From: Gymnogyps californianus
Lineage: Eukaryota > Chordata > Aves > Accipitriformes > Cathartidae
DNA: 64,000 nt
Reading direction: 5' to 3'
Assembly: GCF_018139145.2 (NCBI RefSeq)
Contig: NC_059474.1
Coordinates: 37,280,344-37,344,343, forward strand
Made by a program: the position numbers and the translations under genes. Numbering within the stretch: position 1 is the first letter of the stretch; each line of letters opens with the position of its first letter. This document shows, piece after piece, positions 1-12,584 of the stretch. The notes below the pieces were generated by a model. That model did not search any database. It was not told the origin of the DNA and was given only the letters and a program-made list of their open reading frames with translations.

Positions 1-3000
1 ACACACCTTTTTAGTGTTGAGCTCCTAACATAATTTTGATGACTGCCAGATCTGACTTTTAAGAATTTAAATAATGGCAAGTATAGCAAATTCTAATTTC
101 CATTGCCATATATGTAAGCCCAAGCCTCAGGTTGAAGGCTTATTACACAATCTGAGAAGTTTTACATTTGAATACTTATGAGATGTCTGTAAAGGAACAG
201 AGTTCTACTACAGCTTTCCAAAACTGAGAAAGAGAAATAGAATAGAGGCTTAAGGGGAGATGGTTTAGTTCTGCTTCACTTGCATTTAGTTCTTCAGGCT
301 TATGTTTCCCTTTCTTCTGGCTTTCCAGTTATGCCTGACATCCTAGCGTAAGGAAGGTTTATATAATTCTCAGAGCTTGTTCCTAAGTAATCTTTCAGAG
401 ACATGGATTGATTTTTTTTTTTAATTGATTTTTTTTCACAGTCCTGTTAGGATAATAAAATGAAGGCAGTTATTCTTTACCTGAAGGCATATCAACCTAG
501 TGGCATTTGCCTTCAGATTAGGAATATAAGGCAGCAGGAGATTGATTAAAGCAAGATCTTGTTTCCTTGCGAATGTTACCGCTGTCATGTCCTGCTAAAT
601 TCTGGCTTGTGTTGATACTGACCTTGGCTGCCTCAGTGGTACCTGGGTCAGGAAGAAAGATGGCTATTACTGTTATTTTAATCAATACCTACAGAGGAGC
701 ATCTGGGACAAATTATGATGTATTCTGAGGGACAATCAGGACTATCTGGAATAGAATAGGTATTGGGGCGGGGCAGGGGGAGGCGGCTGGTGCGGGATAC
801 AGGAATAGCAAGAGCTAGAAACACTACTTCCTGGGAAGCAAGGAAGCACAAAGTGCTTAGCCTTCTATATCTAGCTGTGGTGATGCTGCTGTAATAACAG
901 ATCCTGAAGTCGAGATTTTTTTTTTCCCCCCTACCTGGATGTCTTGTTTAGAGAGAGTGGTGATAGATGACAGGGTTACAGCTGAAGTTGATAAAAGGTG
1001 TCATTCAGTTCGGAATTGCTTATTTTGGCACAAAATGAAATAAAAATAGCTAATGCAATTTTAAAAAATATTTTTGGATTCAAAGATTGGGGATAGGTAG
1101 CCCTGACTGTGATTATATGGCTTGAGATTTATAGCTCACTTGTTATTTACTCTCTAGGATGCTAATGGGATCCCAGAGCTATGTATTATTCGAATTTATG
1201 GGCAAATGGCAATGTAGCAACATGCTGAGTTGTTGGAAATTTCCATATTTGCTGTGTTTTGATGGAAGACTCTGTGGAAATGCATTTCCTAATTTGGTTT
1301 GGCTTCCTTGCTGCTAGCAGATTCCTTGTGAGGTTATGTAAAATAATTTGGTAGTTCCTGCTAGAAAATGCAGAATGGCAAAATATGTGGGAATGTAAGA
1401 AATTAGTATTTTTAATCTTCTGTATGTGAGACTAAATATAGGCAGCTTGAAGGGGAAATGAGGTGTCCATGAAGGTATGTCCACCAGAAATTCTAGAAAC
1501 CCAATCCTGTTGTGCCACGTGTGCTTTTTGGCACATGTGAGCCCTAAGGCAACGTATCTTTCTATGAAGTGAAGGTAAATCCTCTTTTTGGGGTGAATCC
1601 TGTTGAATCCTGTTCTTGGGATTTGTGAGCAACAGAATTTTGATTAATTAATAGGTATTGGGGTATCCAACTGACCTGACAGTACTTGTTCAGGGATGAG
1701 AGGGATAGATATAAGGAACAAAACACATACATCTTACTTTTCCTTTTTATGTTTGCCTCACCTGGAATCCTGAAAAAATCTGGCGTCAATAGGTGATCAG
1801 AAAGTTAGACCATTGCATGTCTGTTAATAAAAACATTGGAGCTGCTGTGTAACTTTCATCTGTTCACTCTCACAGAATGAGGGAGTTACAGTAGGGTCAC
1901 TATTTAGATCCAAGACTCTGCCAGTTTATACCCCAGGTAACTTAATTCGGTGGGGTTGAATAGTGAATTATATGCTTCCTAAATTACAGATACGTGCTAT
2001 CCTTGTGTTGGTTTGGTTTTTATTCATTACTGGATTGTACTCATGGCATGTTCTTACTCTTTCCTGATTTATAATGGATCTCTTTATTGAATTATTGAGC
2101 AAAACTTTTAAATAAAACATCAAAGAATTCTCTTCTACTATCAATTCTCCTATAGTCGTAAGATGTATCAACCCTTAGGACCACTTTCCTCATCAGAATA
2201 CTGACGCTGCTAGACTTATTCCTAAATGTGCTGTGCACTAAAATGTTCATCCAATATAGCCTTTTTTCTTTTGAAAGTGAAATGATTTGCCTTATAAATA
2301 TGCAAAATTAGATTGCTTCTTGTACAGATATCTTACACAGTATCTGTTTTATTCTTTCTGGCCACCGTAGATGTGCAATAGTTTTTTTCTGCTCTGAATC
2401 CCTTTTTATAGGTGAAAAAACCCAAAGTACTTACAGAAAATGTAGTTAAATGGCTTCTTAAAAGTAAGTAAGTCCATTATCAGAGTTGAGAAAAAGACCG
2501 GAGCCTGACTTCCAGCCCTTGGTCTTCTTCCTTGTTCTGCATGTTATATACTGCTTTGCTTGGGCTAGAGAGCCACTGAATCCAGACTATATGATGAAAC
2601 TGTGAATTGTGATTATTTGTCAGCAATCCTGTTTGTGTGGAGATCAAAACTTGAGCTCGGGTCTTCTCATGGCCACTCATGTAAGCTCTATTTGTTCATG
2701 CTTTTTGGGGATTTGTCCGCTTATTTCAATGCATTAAAACTGACTTTATGGTTCTGATTACTGTTGTACAATAACTTTATACTACCTTTGAGGTTCTTGT
2801 CACTTCCATAGAACCAGTAAGTCTGTTTTTTGCCTGGAGGGGATTAGCGTTTTGTTTGCACATAACAAAACAAAGAGAAGGCATAAAGCACTCTTCAGTT
2901 ATTCCAGAACCCCAAGAAATAGTTTGTAGTGTAAGTATTACGCTTTAAGGATACATGAGATGAGGCTACTGGGAACAGCATTCAATTTCTGAAAGTAAAG

Positions 3001-6000
3001 CATAAGCTTTGATTCACAGAAAATGAAATTTGGAACAGCTTGGCATCTTTTTTTTTTTTTTTAATAAATGAAATACCAAAAGGAATACACATGTTTATAT
3101 TTAAATGTTTAATTTCTGTGGGCACTATTAAAGATATATTTCTGTCATCTGGCTATTCTTCTAAAGGCTAGAATAGGCTTGCTAGGATATCCGAACTAGA
3201 AAACCCTTCTATTATGTCTTGTTGTCTAATATATTTTACTCCCTCAAAAGGGAATAAGCTGTACAAGCAGAAAAAAACTTATTTAGGTGCTGATTTAAAA
3301 AAACGGGGGAAGGGACCGACTTTCACCACAAGCTAACACCGTTTCACTGGCAAGAGTTTTCTGTAGGCTTGGCCTGAGATGAGAAGTTTTTTTGTAGCTG
3401 AACAGGATTTCAGTAAGTGCTTGGACAAAATGATGAAAGAACAGTGTAGGTCTATTGAATGCAAAGACACCACCTCTAGACTTAGGAAGCCCCTGACCTG
3501 CATTTAGGTGGAAGCTGGAAAAGATGTTGAGGAAATAGCACTATCTGCTTGCCCTGTTCTGGTCTTCCCTAGCATCTACTACCAGTCCCTGACAGAAATA
3601 GCATACTGGGTAAGCAGTGCTTTGGTGTACAGCTGTAATCTGTGCTCTTAATGCACCTTCTTGGATTCGGCATGATCTGTGTGTGACTGGGCAACAGAAG
3701 ACTTCTTATTGTTTGGGGCTGTCAGTATGTTTTCAGTTGAAACTCTTTGAGCTCTCGTAAATAACTGATTCCCCAACTCCCCCACCCATTTAAAAACAAA
3801 GTAAAGCAAGGTGGTCAAAGACAGTTCAAGATGTATTTAGATACGAACTGCCTTTTGAATCCTGCGACAACCCACCTCCTTGACTCCTTCTCATACCAAA
3901 TTCTAACAATGGGGTTTCTTTGCTTTGTGATCTAAATTATTTTATTTTTTGCCTTCAGGGCCCTAGATATGTCTTTATAAATTAGGTTTTTATCTATATC
4001 AGATGCTTATGGCAGTGCAGATTCTCAAGTTTTCTATATTAATTATCTAATACTTAATAGACGTAGTATTTCAAAGATCTTTTTATGCTTTAGTTTGCAG
4101 CATTTCTGTGAGGCGCACACTCAAAGAAAGCTTCTTGTCCCAGTTTGCCCAGCTGACTGTAAATCTTTCTTGCCTTTACTGCTGAAATATTAGTAGGCAG
4201 CTCTTGGGCAGCTCTCAGCTTTCTATCAGCTACTGCTTCTTCCCTGAGCTGTTGGAAACTCCCAAATTATGCATCTGTAGTTCCTGTTTCATTTGCAAGA
4301 GTCATTCATTTCTGCCCTTAATTCCTATTCCAGCTGGCATTGGGGATTGTGGCAGTCCCAGGCCGTGCTGCAGTACTTGACACTGTAGATCCTTCTACTG
4401 AAACTTGAGTATCTTCCTTCCATCACACTCCAAGATTTTTTTATCTGTTACTGGTTGCTTAGGTCACTTACTAGGCTCCAACAGTGTATTTTCACTCCTG
4501 CTGTTCTCTGATACAGAAAGCTAAATCACACAAAAGGCAAAGGAGCCAGGATTTTTGTTATCTTTTCACCATGAGAGCTCCCAAACTTTTTCCCTGGCCC
4601 ACTTCTCCTGGTCTTGCACAAATAATGTAGCTCCGTAGTCAACAGTGGGTCAGAAGATCCTGTTGCATTGGGAGTTCAGGGCTGTGATGCAGCACTATTG
4701 CTGTATGCTGATAAAAGCTGTTCTCTCCTCCGACTGGTTTCATCGCAGCTGGTCTCCTCAGCCCCATGAGGATTGCTGGCTTTGCAGCTTGGGCTACCCC
4801 AGATCAACTGGAGATAGAACTGTGTTTTCCTGTGCAAGTCTGAGAAGCCAGTTTATTTGCTGTGTTTTGTGGAACATGGTCTGACGACAAGAAAGGTAAA
4901 TGTTCTGTGTGGTAGCTGTGAGATGATTTGAGCACACTAAGTTTTTCTGTGCCCTGGAAAATAATCCAAGAGATGTGACTGTTCTGTAATTAAGAGGGAG
5001 AAAGTACCAAAGCTATATACTGACTCACCTTTTCTCTGATACACACTATGCCTCATTTAGGAGCACAGTATTTAGGAACTGAGCTCCAGATCCTTAACAA
5101 GATGTTCCCAAGCTATATCCTTTTCCTTCGCTTTCCTCAAGCCACCCCACTTCCAGCCTTTCACAATTTGGACGTAGTTTCATTCTGATTCAGAAATCTG
5201 GAAAAGGCTGCCTCTCTCTTGCATTTGTGGAGGTGTAATAAGAGTTCAGCAGGGAGCTCAGTGATCAAACATTTCTGAAGGCAAACCACTTGCAGAGGTG
5301 AGAGACAAAGGCTTTTCTGTCAGGGCTACATGGAGGCATACCTGCATGTTCTCCATGATATCTAGCAGGGAGTAGAGGAAGGGGAATGCTTGTCAGCCCC
5401 CATCTTCTTCCATACATGTGCTAGGACCTGGGAAAGGTCCTTGTCCTCTCAACGTCATCAGAAGACAGAATGTGTGTGTGCTGCAAGGAACGTGAGCATC
5501 ATACCAGAATTCAAAATTGTAGCAAATCATAAACTGAATGTGATTTAATGATGGCGTCAACAACAACAAAAAGCTACTTCCTTTTAGGGATTGCAACAAG
5601 AGGAGTGTTGTTTGTAAGAGAGCAGACAATGCCCATCTCTGTGACATTAGCCACTAGGTGCTATTGCTTAAGAAAGGAGGACAAAAGGGTTGAACAAGAA
5701 CATGGCCTTAGGAAATATGATCTGTATTCCAGTGCTTCATTAGAACAGGTTGCTTAGGAATGCTGTGGTTTTTCTGTCAGCAGAGATTTTTAAAGAAAAG
5801 CTAAGCAACTGTCTGTTAGCCTAGGTTTGCTTTATTTTGTCTTGTAAGAAGAAGATGGACAAAAATGACTTCTAATGCTTCTTTCAATTTATATGGAAAC
5901 TATATGTAATTTTATTCCACCTTTGTGGGGAAACTCCGCAGGTTAAAAATATTTCTGCACCCTGCTTGTCAGTGGTGTTCCTGTGGGTTGTGGTTTGTGT

Positions 6001-9000
6001 AACTGGACATATGGGTCAGATAGAGAAGTTCACTTGCACTCCTTGAGGGATATAATGCCCCATTTTTCCCTCTACCACAATAGCAGCCAATTCTGTGATC
6101 ATTGTCCTGCAGAGAAGTGATAATTAGGTAATGAGAAAGCATGATAATATGATGTAGCATAAAGGGTTTTCACATGAATACAGATGCATTACTCCCAACC
6201 ACTGAACCTATACTTTATAAAAATCATCATGCACTTGGTGCCAGGAGCACTTTCCTAATCTCATGCCATCTGTGCATCTGGCAGAATATTGCAGATAACT
6301 CATTTGTACATCCACTTGGGAGTGTATCCTTCCTATTAAAAAAAAAAAAAAAATCCAACATTTTTAGATCATATCTTACAGTGGAAGATACTAGATTTCA
6401 AGCAGACTACTGTTGAGAGAATTCATTTTTTTGCATTTTATTTCTTGGGCTAGAATTCTTATTTTCCCAAAATGGCAAAATGCAGATACCAACATACCAA
6501 CAAGATAGTGCTGTTCACAATATTTCCAACTTCAGGAAAGATTTTAACGAAATTTTTTCTGTCCTAAAGTGTGTGGTGAACAGGAACATAACTATGACAA
6601 TCATGATGATAGTGGTGTGAAAGAAGAGAGGTTTATTTTCCCACATTAATTCTCTTACAGAATGATAGCGTGCATACTGTATCGAACCCTGACAGTGGGA
6701 AGGTAGGATCACCACAAGAGAAATCACCACTCTTTCATCTGTTTAGAGATAATTGTGTATATATAATAAGCTAGGATCCTTTAGCATGGACAAGACCTCT
6801 GCATAAGGATATTAGAGGTATATACCAGAAAGAATAGTTTTGAGATAGTGAATTAGGAAGAATAGTGAACATCACCTAAGAACTAGGGACTAGTAGATAA
6901 AATGATCTAGCAGTGAGTTTATAATTACAGGGGATAAAATGATGCAAGGTAAGATTAAACTGTGCAAGTTATTGTTGTCAGGTGCTTTGGATGCAGCAAG
7001 TATGTGCTTTAGGGGCAAATTCATAGGGGAAGGGTCCATCAAAGGCTATTAAACATGACGATGTAGACTTAAAAGTCCAGGCTCAGGGATCTTTACACTG
7101 TAGGATGGAGACAATATCAATCTATCCTTATCATGTTGTTATATTCTTTTCCTGCTGGGCTAGATAAACTTTTGGCTTGGCCTGGCCTAGTATGGCCGCT
7201 CTTGTATTAGTGAATGTAGCTTTGCAAATGTATACCAAGCTCAGTAACGTGTATCTTTCCAGTATCTCTGGCTGGGTACTATGTAAAAGAAAAAGTAGAC
7301 TCTTGTGACTGACCAAAGAATTCAAAGCAGATGTCTGCTCACGTGAACACAGGTTATCTTTATATTGAGAAATACCAATTGTAATCATCTTCACAATTGT
7401 TTTCTTGCAGTCAGAACCTAAGCCTCTTTACTGTCTTTCATTTAGGATAAAGCATTTTCTGTTTAAATGTTTGAATCCATGGTACAGAGGTAGCCCTCAC
7501 CTCTATGCAAGTGTGTTTAGAAAGGGTGTGATACTTTGCAGAAGATACTTAGTACCTTTCCAATATGCACTCATCGTCAGTTAGTTAAAACAGAAATAAC
7601 TATCCCATAACTATTGCAGAGGCGTGATATTAGAAGTCTTCAGCAGTTCTCTCTCTCTGGGCTGATACTGAACATGGGCAGGCATTATCTGAATCTACTG
7701 ATGCAGAATTAATCAGAACTCCTGCGGTCTCACTCATCTCAGCTGTAGCGTATTTTGCAACACATCATGCATTAGATGTGTTAGTGGATTCTGTGCATCA
7801 TCCTCGTCACCTCTGCAGGCAGTATTTGATATCTGAAGATGCTGCTGGGTGGCCACAATCAGTGGGAGGGCCAGGGGAAAGTGAAGAGAGGAAACTGCTG
7901 TTCCTCCTTCCCTCCCTGCACCCATCCCTTCCTCAGGAGTAGCCATAGGCATCTCTACTTGACTCCCTCCTCACTGCCCCCCGAAGGAACCTGAATAGAT
8001 AGAGGCCTTTTAGCTTTTTTGATGTAAAGTAAGGAAGGTGAGAGAGAGTAGAGAGAAGGGGTGGAGATGAATATGACAGAAGATGACAGTAAGGTGTATA
8101 TTTAAGTTTTAACTAATACTGACAAATGTTAATTGTTTAATTTGTTAATGACAGGATGTCATGAACTCTTTAAACTATAAGGTTGCTTAGATTTCAGTTC
8201 GGGGGGGGATATTTACACCCTGGGAGGGAAGAAAAGCTTTTTTTTTTTTTTTTTTAAGCCAAAAAGATCTGCAACGTTAGAGAGAACAGTTGCTTGCTAG
8301 GAAAGACCTTCCCTTTCTGCATCTCCTAGCTTCCTGCACCTTCAAAGGTAAAACACTAAAACAGTTTAACCCACTAGAATCTGAAGAACAATCATATTTC
8401 AAATGACTACCATAAATTTGTTCAGCTTCTTTGCTCCTTTCTCCCCAAATCTCAATTATGGCAGATGAGCAAAACGCCACAGGTGCCCCACACTTCCTTC
8501 ACTTGTCAGAAATTCTCACGGCTCATTTCACACTCTGGCTAGCTTGATGTTAAAAGGTATGTGCAGTCTTCTAATTTATGGTTAACAAGTCCATATTATC
8601 TTTGTAATCCCTATTGTCATGCAATAACAATTCCCCATGTATGTTCAACTGGGTACTACAAATAATTTCTCATAAGTTTACTGATAATAAGAAACACGTC
8701 TTAAGGAATGAGAGAAAGCATATTATAATAATTGTTTGCAGGTGTTAAATGAAGAGCATTATAGAAATATATATGTGTAACACTCTACTAAATCAGAATC
8801 TCATAATAAGGGAAGGATAACAATAAAGAAGCCTACACATTTCACAGCTCAGAAATTAATTTCTTAGACTTCCATGATTCAAGGAAATCACATTCCAATC
8901 ACTGTTCAAGTGACATGAGTTTTCATACTTACAGTAATCTCCTGTATCAACAGTACATCAGAAATAGTTCCCTGAAGAATAAGGCTAATTTTCTAACCCA

Positions 9001-11968
9001 GTCAACCCTCACTTTGAAGTCTGGATTGGGATGGTGATGGAAAAGTTTCTGCAAAGGTTGATGTACTGAGCCTTAAAGCATTCTTTATTCTTCCAGGATA
9101 ATGATGGCAAATCTACCCTCTCTCATTTCAATCTTTTGAATAAGTCCCTAAAGCAGAAGTAGGCAGTTTCACCTTGCTGTGCTTAACTCTTTCAGTGCCT
9201 TTCCCTTCTAGATCTTGTCCAACTGCCATTAATCCTGCATGACATCTTATTTCAAGCTTTTGATTAATCTTACAGAAGTGAAACTGTTAGCAAGGTCTTT
9301 CACTCCCAGAAGTACATTTCTTTTGCATACATAATAGGCTCTTGTTCAAGTTGCTTAATGAATGACATCCAGTGTTTGAAGAAGGAAGGTATGCAGGGCT
9401 GGGCAGTCCTTGCAATACTGAAAAGCTGGGAATATGCCTATTTGAGGAGGGAGGTCCTATTCAGAGGGCCAGCGATGGCTGTGCCTTTTTCCCCACATGA
9501 GAAGGTTCTGCAGCCCCTTCCTGGCTCTTCTGAAGGTGCTGAGGTGACATGTGCTCGCTGAGTCCTCACCTTCCACTGCTGCCCTCACCCCAGCTTTGCC
9601 TTGCTCTCTGCATGCCGGCCCTGGTGCAGCAGCGGTGTAAAATCATCAGCAGTGGCTGCACTGCTGGGGTGTGTTCTTTGCTTGTGTCAGGGAGGGTGGA
9701 TCAGAAGAGGCGATACAGCCTTCGTGATGATTTGCTTTGTCTCTGCTGGACTGTCCCCTTCTGCTGTAACTTCTCCACAAAATATTCAGTTGTTTGTTTT
9801 GTGACTTCTTTGCTCTAGCAGCATCCTAGCATTCACTGAGGGGCACTATCTTCAGATGTAATACAGAAACAAATAAAGTAGTCTCATAAATCATCACCTC
9901 TAAATATTGAGTTAGATGTTTTATGAAAGTGTAATGACACCACGAGCTAACTGTGTGTGTGTTTAAAAGTTACTCTCTTTTTCCCCTTCCAAAATGGAAA
10001 TTGTCATTATCTTCATCACTGGAGTACCCCTCTCCATACTGCCTCTCTTCCCTACTTTCGCAATGGCCTCTAAGTGTCCATAATTAAGGGTTGCTGCTGT
10101 GGATTGTACTAGTTCAAGCAGGTATATAACAACCAGTGCCACTCACACACTGGAGTATGGAGTATTTGTGGATGTTGTGTCAGTCTGATTCACTGGACTT
10201 CTCACGTGAGCGCTACATCTACCCTTGCAGCTCCGTATGAGACTGTGTCTAACTTGGTACTGTAATTTCAACGGGGGAAACAAGGAGGAAATCAAACAGA
10301 AGAAGAACCATAATAACTTTAGTAATAAATAAATACAATTCAGATCAGTCCACTTCATTAGGAGGCCAGAATGTACCTGCTATCACTCTGTTGCAAAGTT
10401 TATGACTCTCAGTGGTTGGAGACACACAGATAATTATTCAGGGACAAGTCAACCTCTCTCTACTGTGCTGCTCTCTGAAGCCCCCTGAAACTTCAGGATC
10501 TACCAATACAAATAATTATTTTTGTCAAAGATCACTTAAATGCAGACGAGAGTTAAGTCAATATGGATAGCAGTATGGGTTGTGTTCTTTGCTTGATGTT
10601 TGTATTGCTTTCACTGAAGGGCACATTGGATATGTAAAACCAAAAGATGCTCCAGCATCACAAAGAAATGGGTTCTTAGTTGGGTAAGAAAATGCTAACT
10701 CCCACAACTTCCAGTTCAAGCAGTAAGGTGGAAAGCAAAAGACTGCCAAGCTGAATGAATTAACTCATTTGTAGTAAGATGCTGAAGACACTACCTTGCC
10801 AACTTCTGACAGCAGCTATGTTTTAGTGGCTGTAACTAACATACAGTTATAGAAAATCTATACACTGGCTCTTATTTCCAGCTTTTGCATATATATCTAT
10901 AAGATGGGAATCTAAAAATAAGAGAGACCTGTGAATGATTCATGAAAATGCCTGATATTTAAATGAGCAATGAAAAATATTTAGGGAACTCTGTGACTAT
11001 CTTCAGATTAGCAAAAATTATGGTAGTTCTGGGGAACGTTATTGGAGACAGTTGTACTTCACAGATGAGCACACTTTTGGACCACTGGAGGAGAATAAAG
11101 AAGCCCACAACATGAACATGCGTATGCCTTATGAAGGAACTGAAAGTATAGGAAAGAGTCAGTCTCTTATAATACACTGACTGCTTTTGTGGGATTAAAT
11201 TGCCTGATCAGCTCCCAAAGTGCTGCACCTGATATTTCTTTCCGCTTATGTTGAACATAAAATATTTGGATAATTGTGTGGGCTGCAGAGCTGTGTAAAG
11301 ACAACAATTCCCTAATACTCTTTGCAGGGGGTAAAGTATTAGTGTATCTCTCTCTGGCTATGGGAGGTTTCCAGAAGAGTTATTGTAGTGCTAAAGCTTT
11401 TAAAGAAAATATGTATTACTTGCAATAAGATTCAGAATCCTTGTGTTCAGCCTGAAATAGTTTTACGGGGAGTAAAAATTTAATACACTTACCTGCATAA
11501 AATGATATGCTTGCTGACCACCCCCGTTCTGCTTTAGTCTAGTCAAAATCAGTTTGCAAAATGATGCTTAGAGTTAGTTCAAATGAATGATGCGATCTCC
11601 AAGGCTTTAAACACTATTACTGAAACTGTAGGAACCTGATCACGACCTGCGCTATATTCTTCACGGGCATTGTCTGTAATGAGAGGTATGAAAGCTCAAG
11701 GTCTCACAGAACTGGCTGCTGAAACAGTCAAATGGCAACAGCAGCAAGTGTAAGATGTACCAATCTGTGTGTCTATGGCAAGTGCCTGGCTTCAGAGGGG
11801 CTCATGCTCCAGAGAATTTCTGTGGCTCCTGCGTGAGGCAGGCACTGGCAAAGTGACCAGAAGCCTGTCTTCTCTGCAGCTCAGTTCCTCATATGCTGAG
11901 ATTATTTTAGCTGCTTAAGGCTCTGTAGGATGGTATCCCTGAATATTACATACATCAGGCTTTAAAGT
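1..11968. other. Intergenic region with no recognised gene
   Basis: No open frame here exceeds about 90 codons, none resembles a protein I know, and I see no run of splice-flanked conserved coding. Base composition is AT-rich, with poly-T runs near 3049-3062 and 8238-8255 and a G9 run near 8202. Synteny from human would place CDKN2AIP further in this direction, but no exon of it is visible. Divergent repeats may be present that I cannot name by eye. Confidence 0.6.
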
Positions 11969-12556
11969 TGTCATGGTTTAACCCCAGCCGGCAACTAAGC
12001 ACCACACAGCCACTTGCTCACTCCTCCCCAGTGGGATGGGGGAGAGAATTCGAAGAGTAAAAGTGAGAAAACTCATGGGCTGAGATAAAGACAGTTTAAT
12101 AGGTAAAGCAAAAGCTGCACATGCAAGCAAAGCAAAACAAGGAATTCATTCACCACTTCCCATCGGCAGGCAGGTGTTCAGCCATCTCCAGGAAAGCAGG
12201 GCTCCATCACACATAACGGTTACTTGGGAAGACAAATGCCATCGCTCCGAACATCCCCTCCTTCTTCCCCCAGCTTTATATGCTGAGCATGACATCATAT
12301 GGTCTGGAATAGCTCTTTGGTCAGTTGGGGTCAGCTGTCCCGGCTGTGTCCCCTCCCAGCTTCTTGTGCACCCCCAGCCTACTCGCTGGTGGGGTGGGGT
12401 GAGCAGCAGAAAAGGCCTTGACTCTGTGTAAGCACTGCTCAGCAATAATGAAAACATCCCTGTATTATCAACACTGTTTTTAGCACAAATCCAAAACTTA
12501 ATCTCATACTAGCTACTATGAAGAAAATTAACTCTACCCCAGCCAAAACCAGCACA
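11969..12556 (-). mobile_element. Solo LTR of an avian endogenous retrovirus, minus strand
   Basis: On the minus strand the element starts TGTGCTGGTTTTGGCTGGG and ends GGTTAAACCATGACA, the TG...CA ends of an LTR. It carries a TATAAA box (12275-12280) and an ATTAAA polyadenylation signal (12095-12100) in the right order for U3-R-U5. The five bases on either side, 11964-11968 and 12557-12561, are both AAAGT, a perfect target-site duplication. A 5-bp duplication fits ERVL/class III-like integrases. No internal retroviral sequence remains, so this is a recombined solo LTR. Open frames inside it are chance. The clean duplication suggests fairly recent insertion. The length is 588 bp. Confidence 0.9.
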
Positions 12557-12562
12557 AAAGTC

Positions 12563-12584
12563 GGGGGGGTGGGGGCGGGGGGGG
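12563..12584 (+). repeat. G-rich tract next to the solo LTR
   Basis: Runs of seven, five and eight G are separated by single T and C bases, starting two bases after the LTR target duplication. The tract could fold as a G-quadruplex on the plus strand. Confidence 0.8.

Noticed and set aside
1..11968. Exons of CDKN2AIP expected from human synteny
   Set aside because: No matching coding sequence was visible; the gene probably lies further away.
12146..12457. 103-codon (minus) and 85-codon (plus) open frames
   Set aside because: Both lie wholly inside the solo LTR, including its promoter, and are chance frames.
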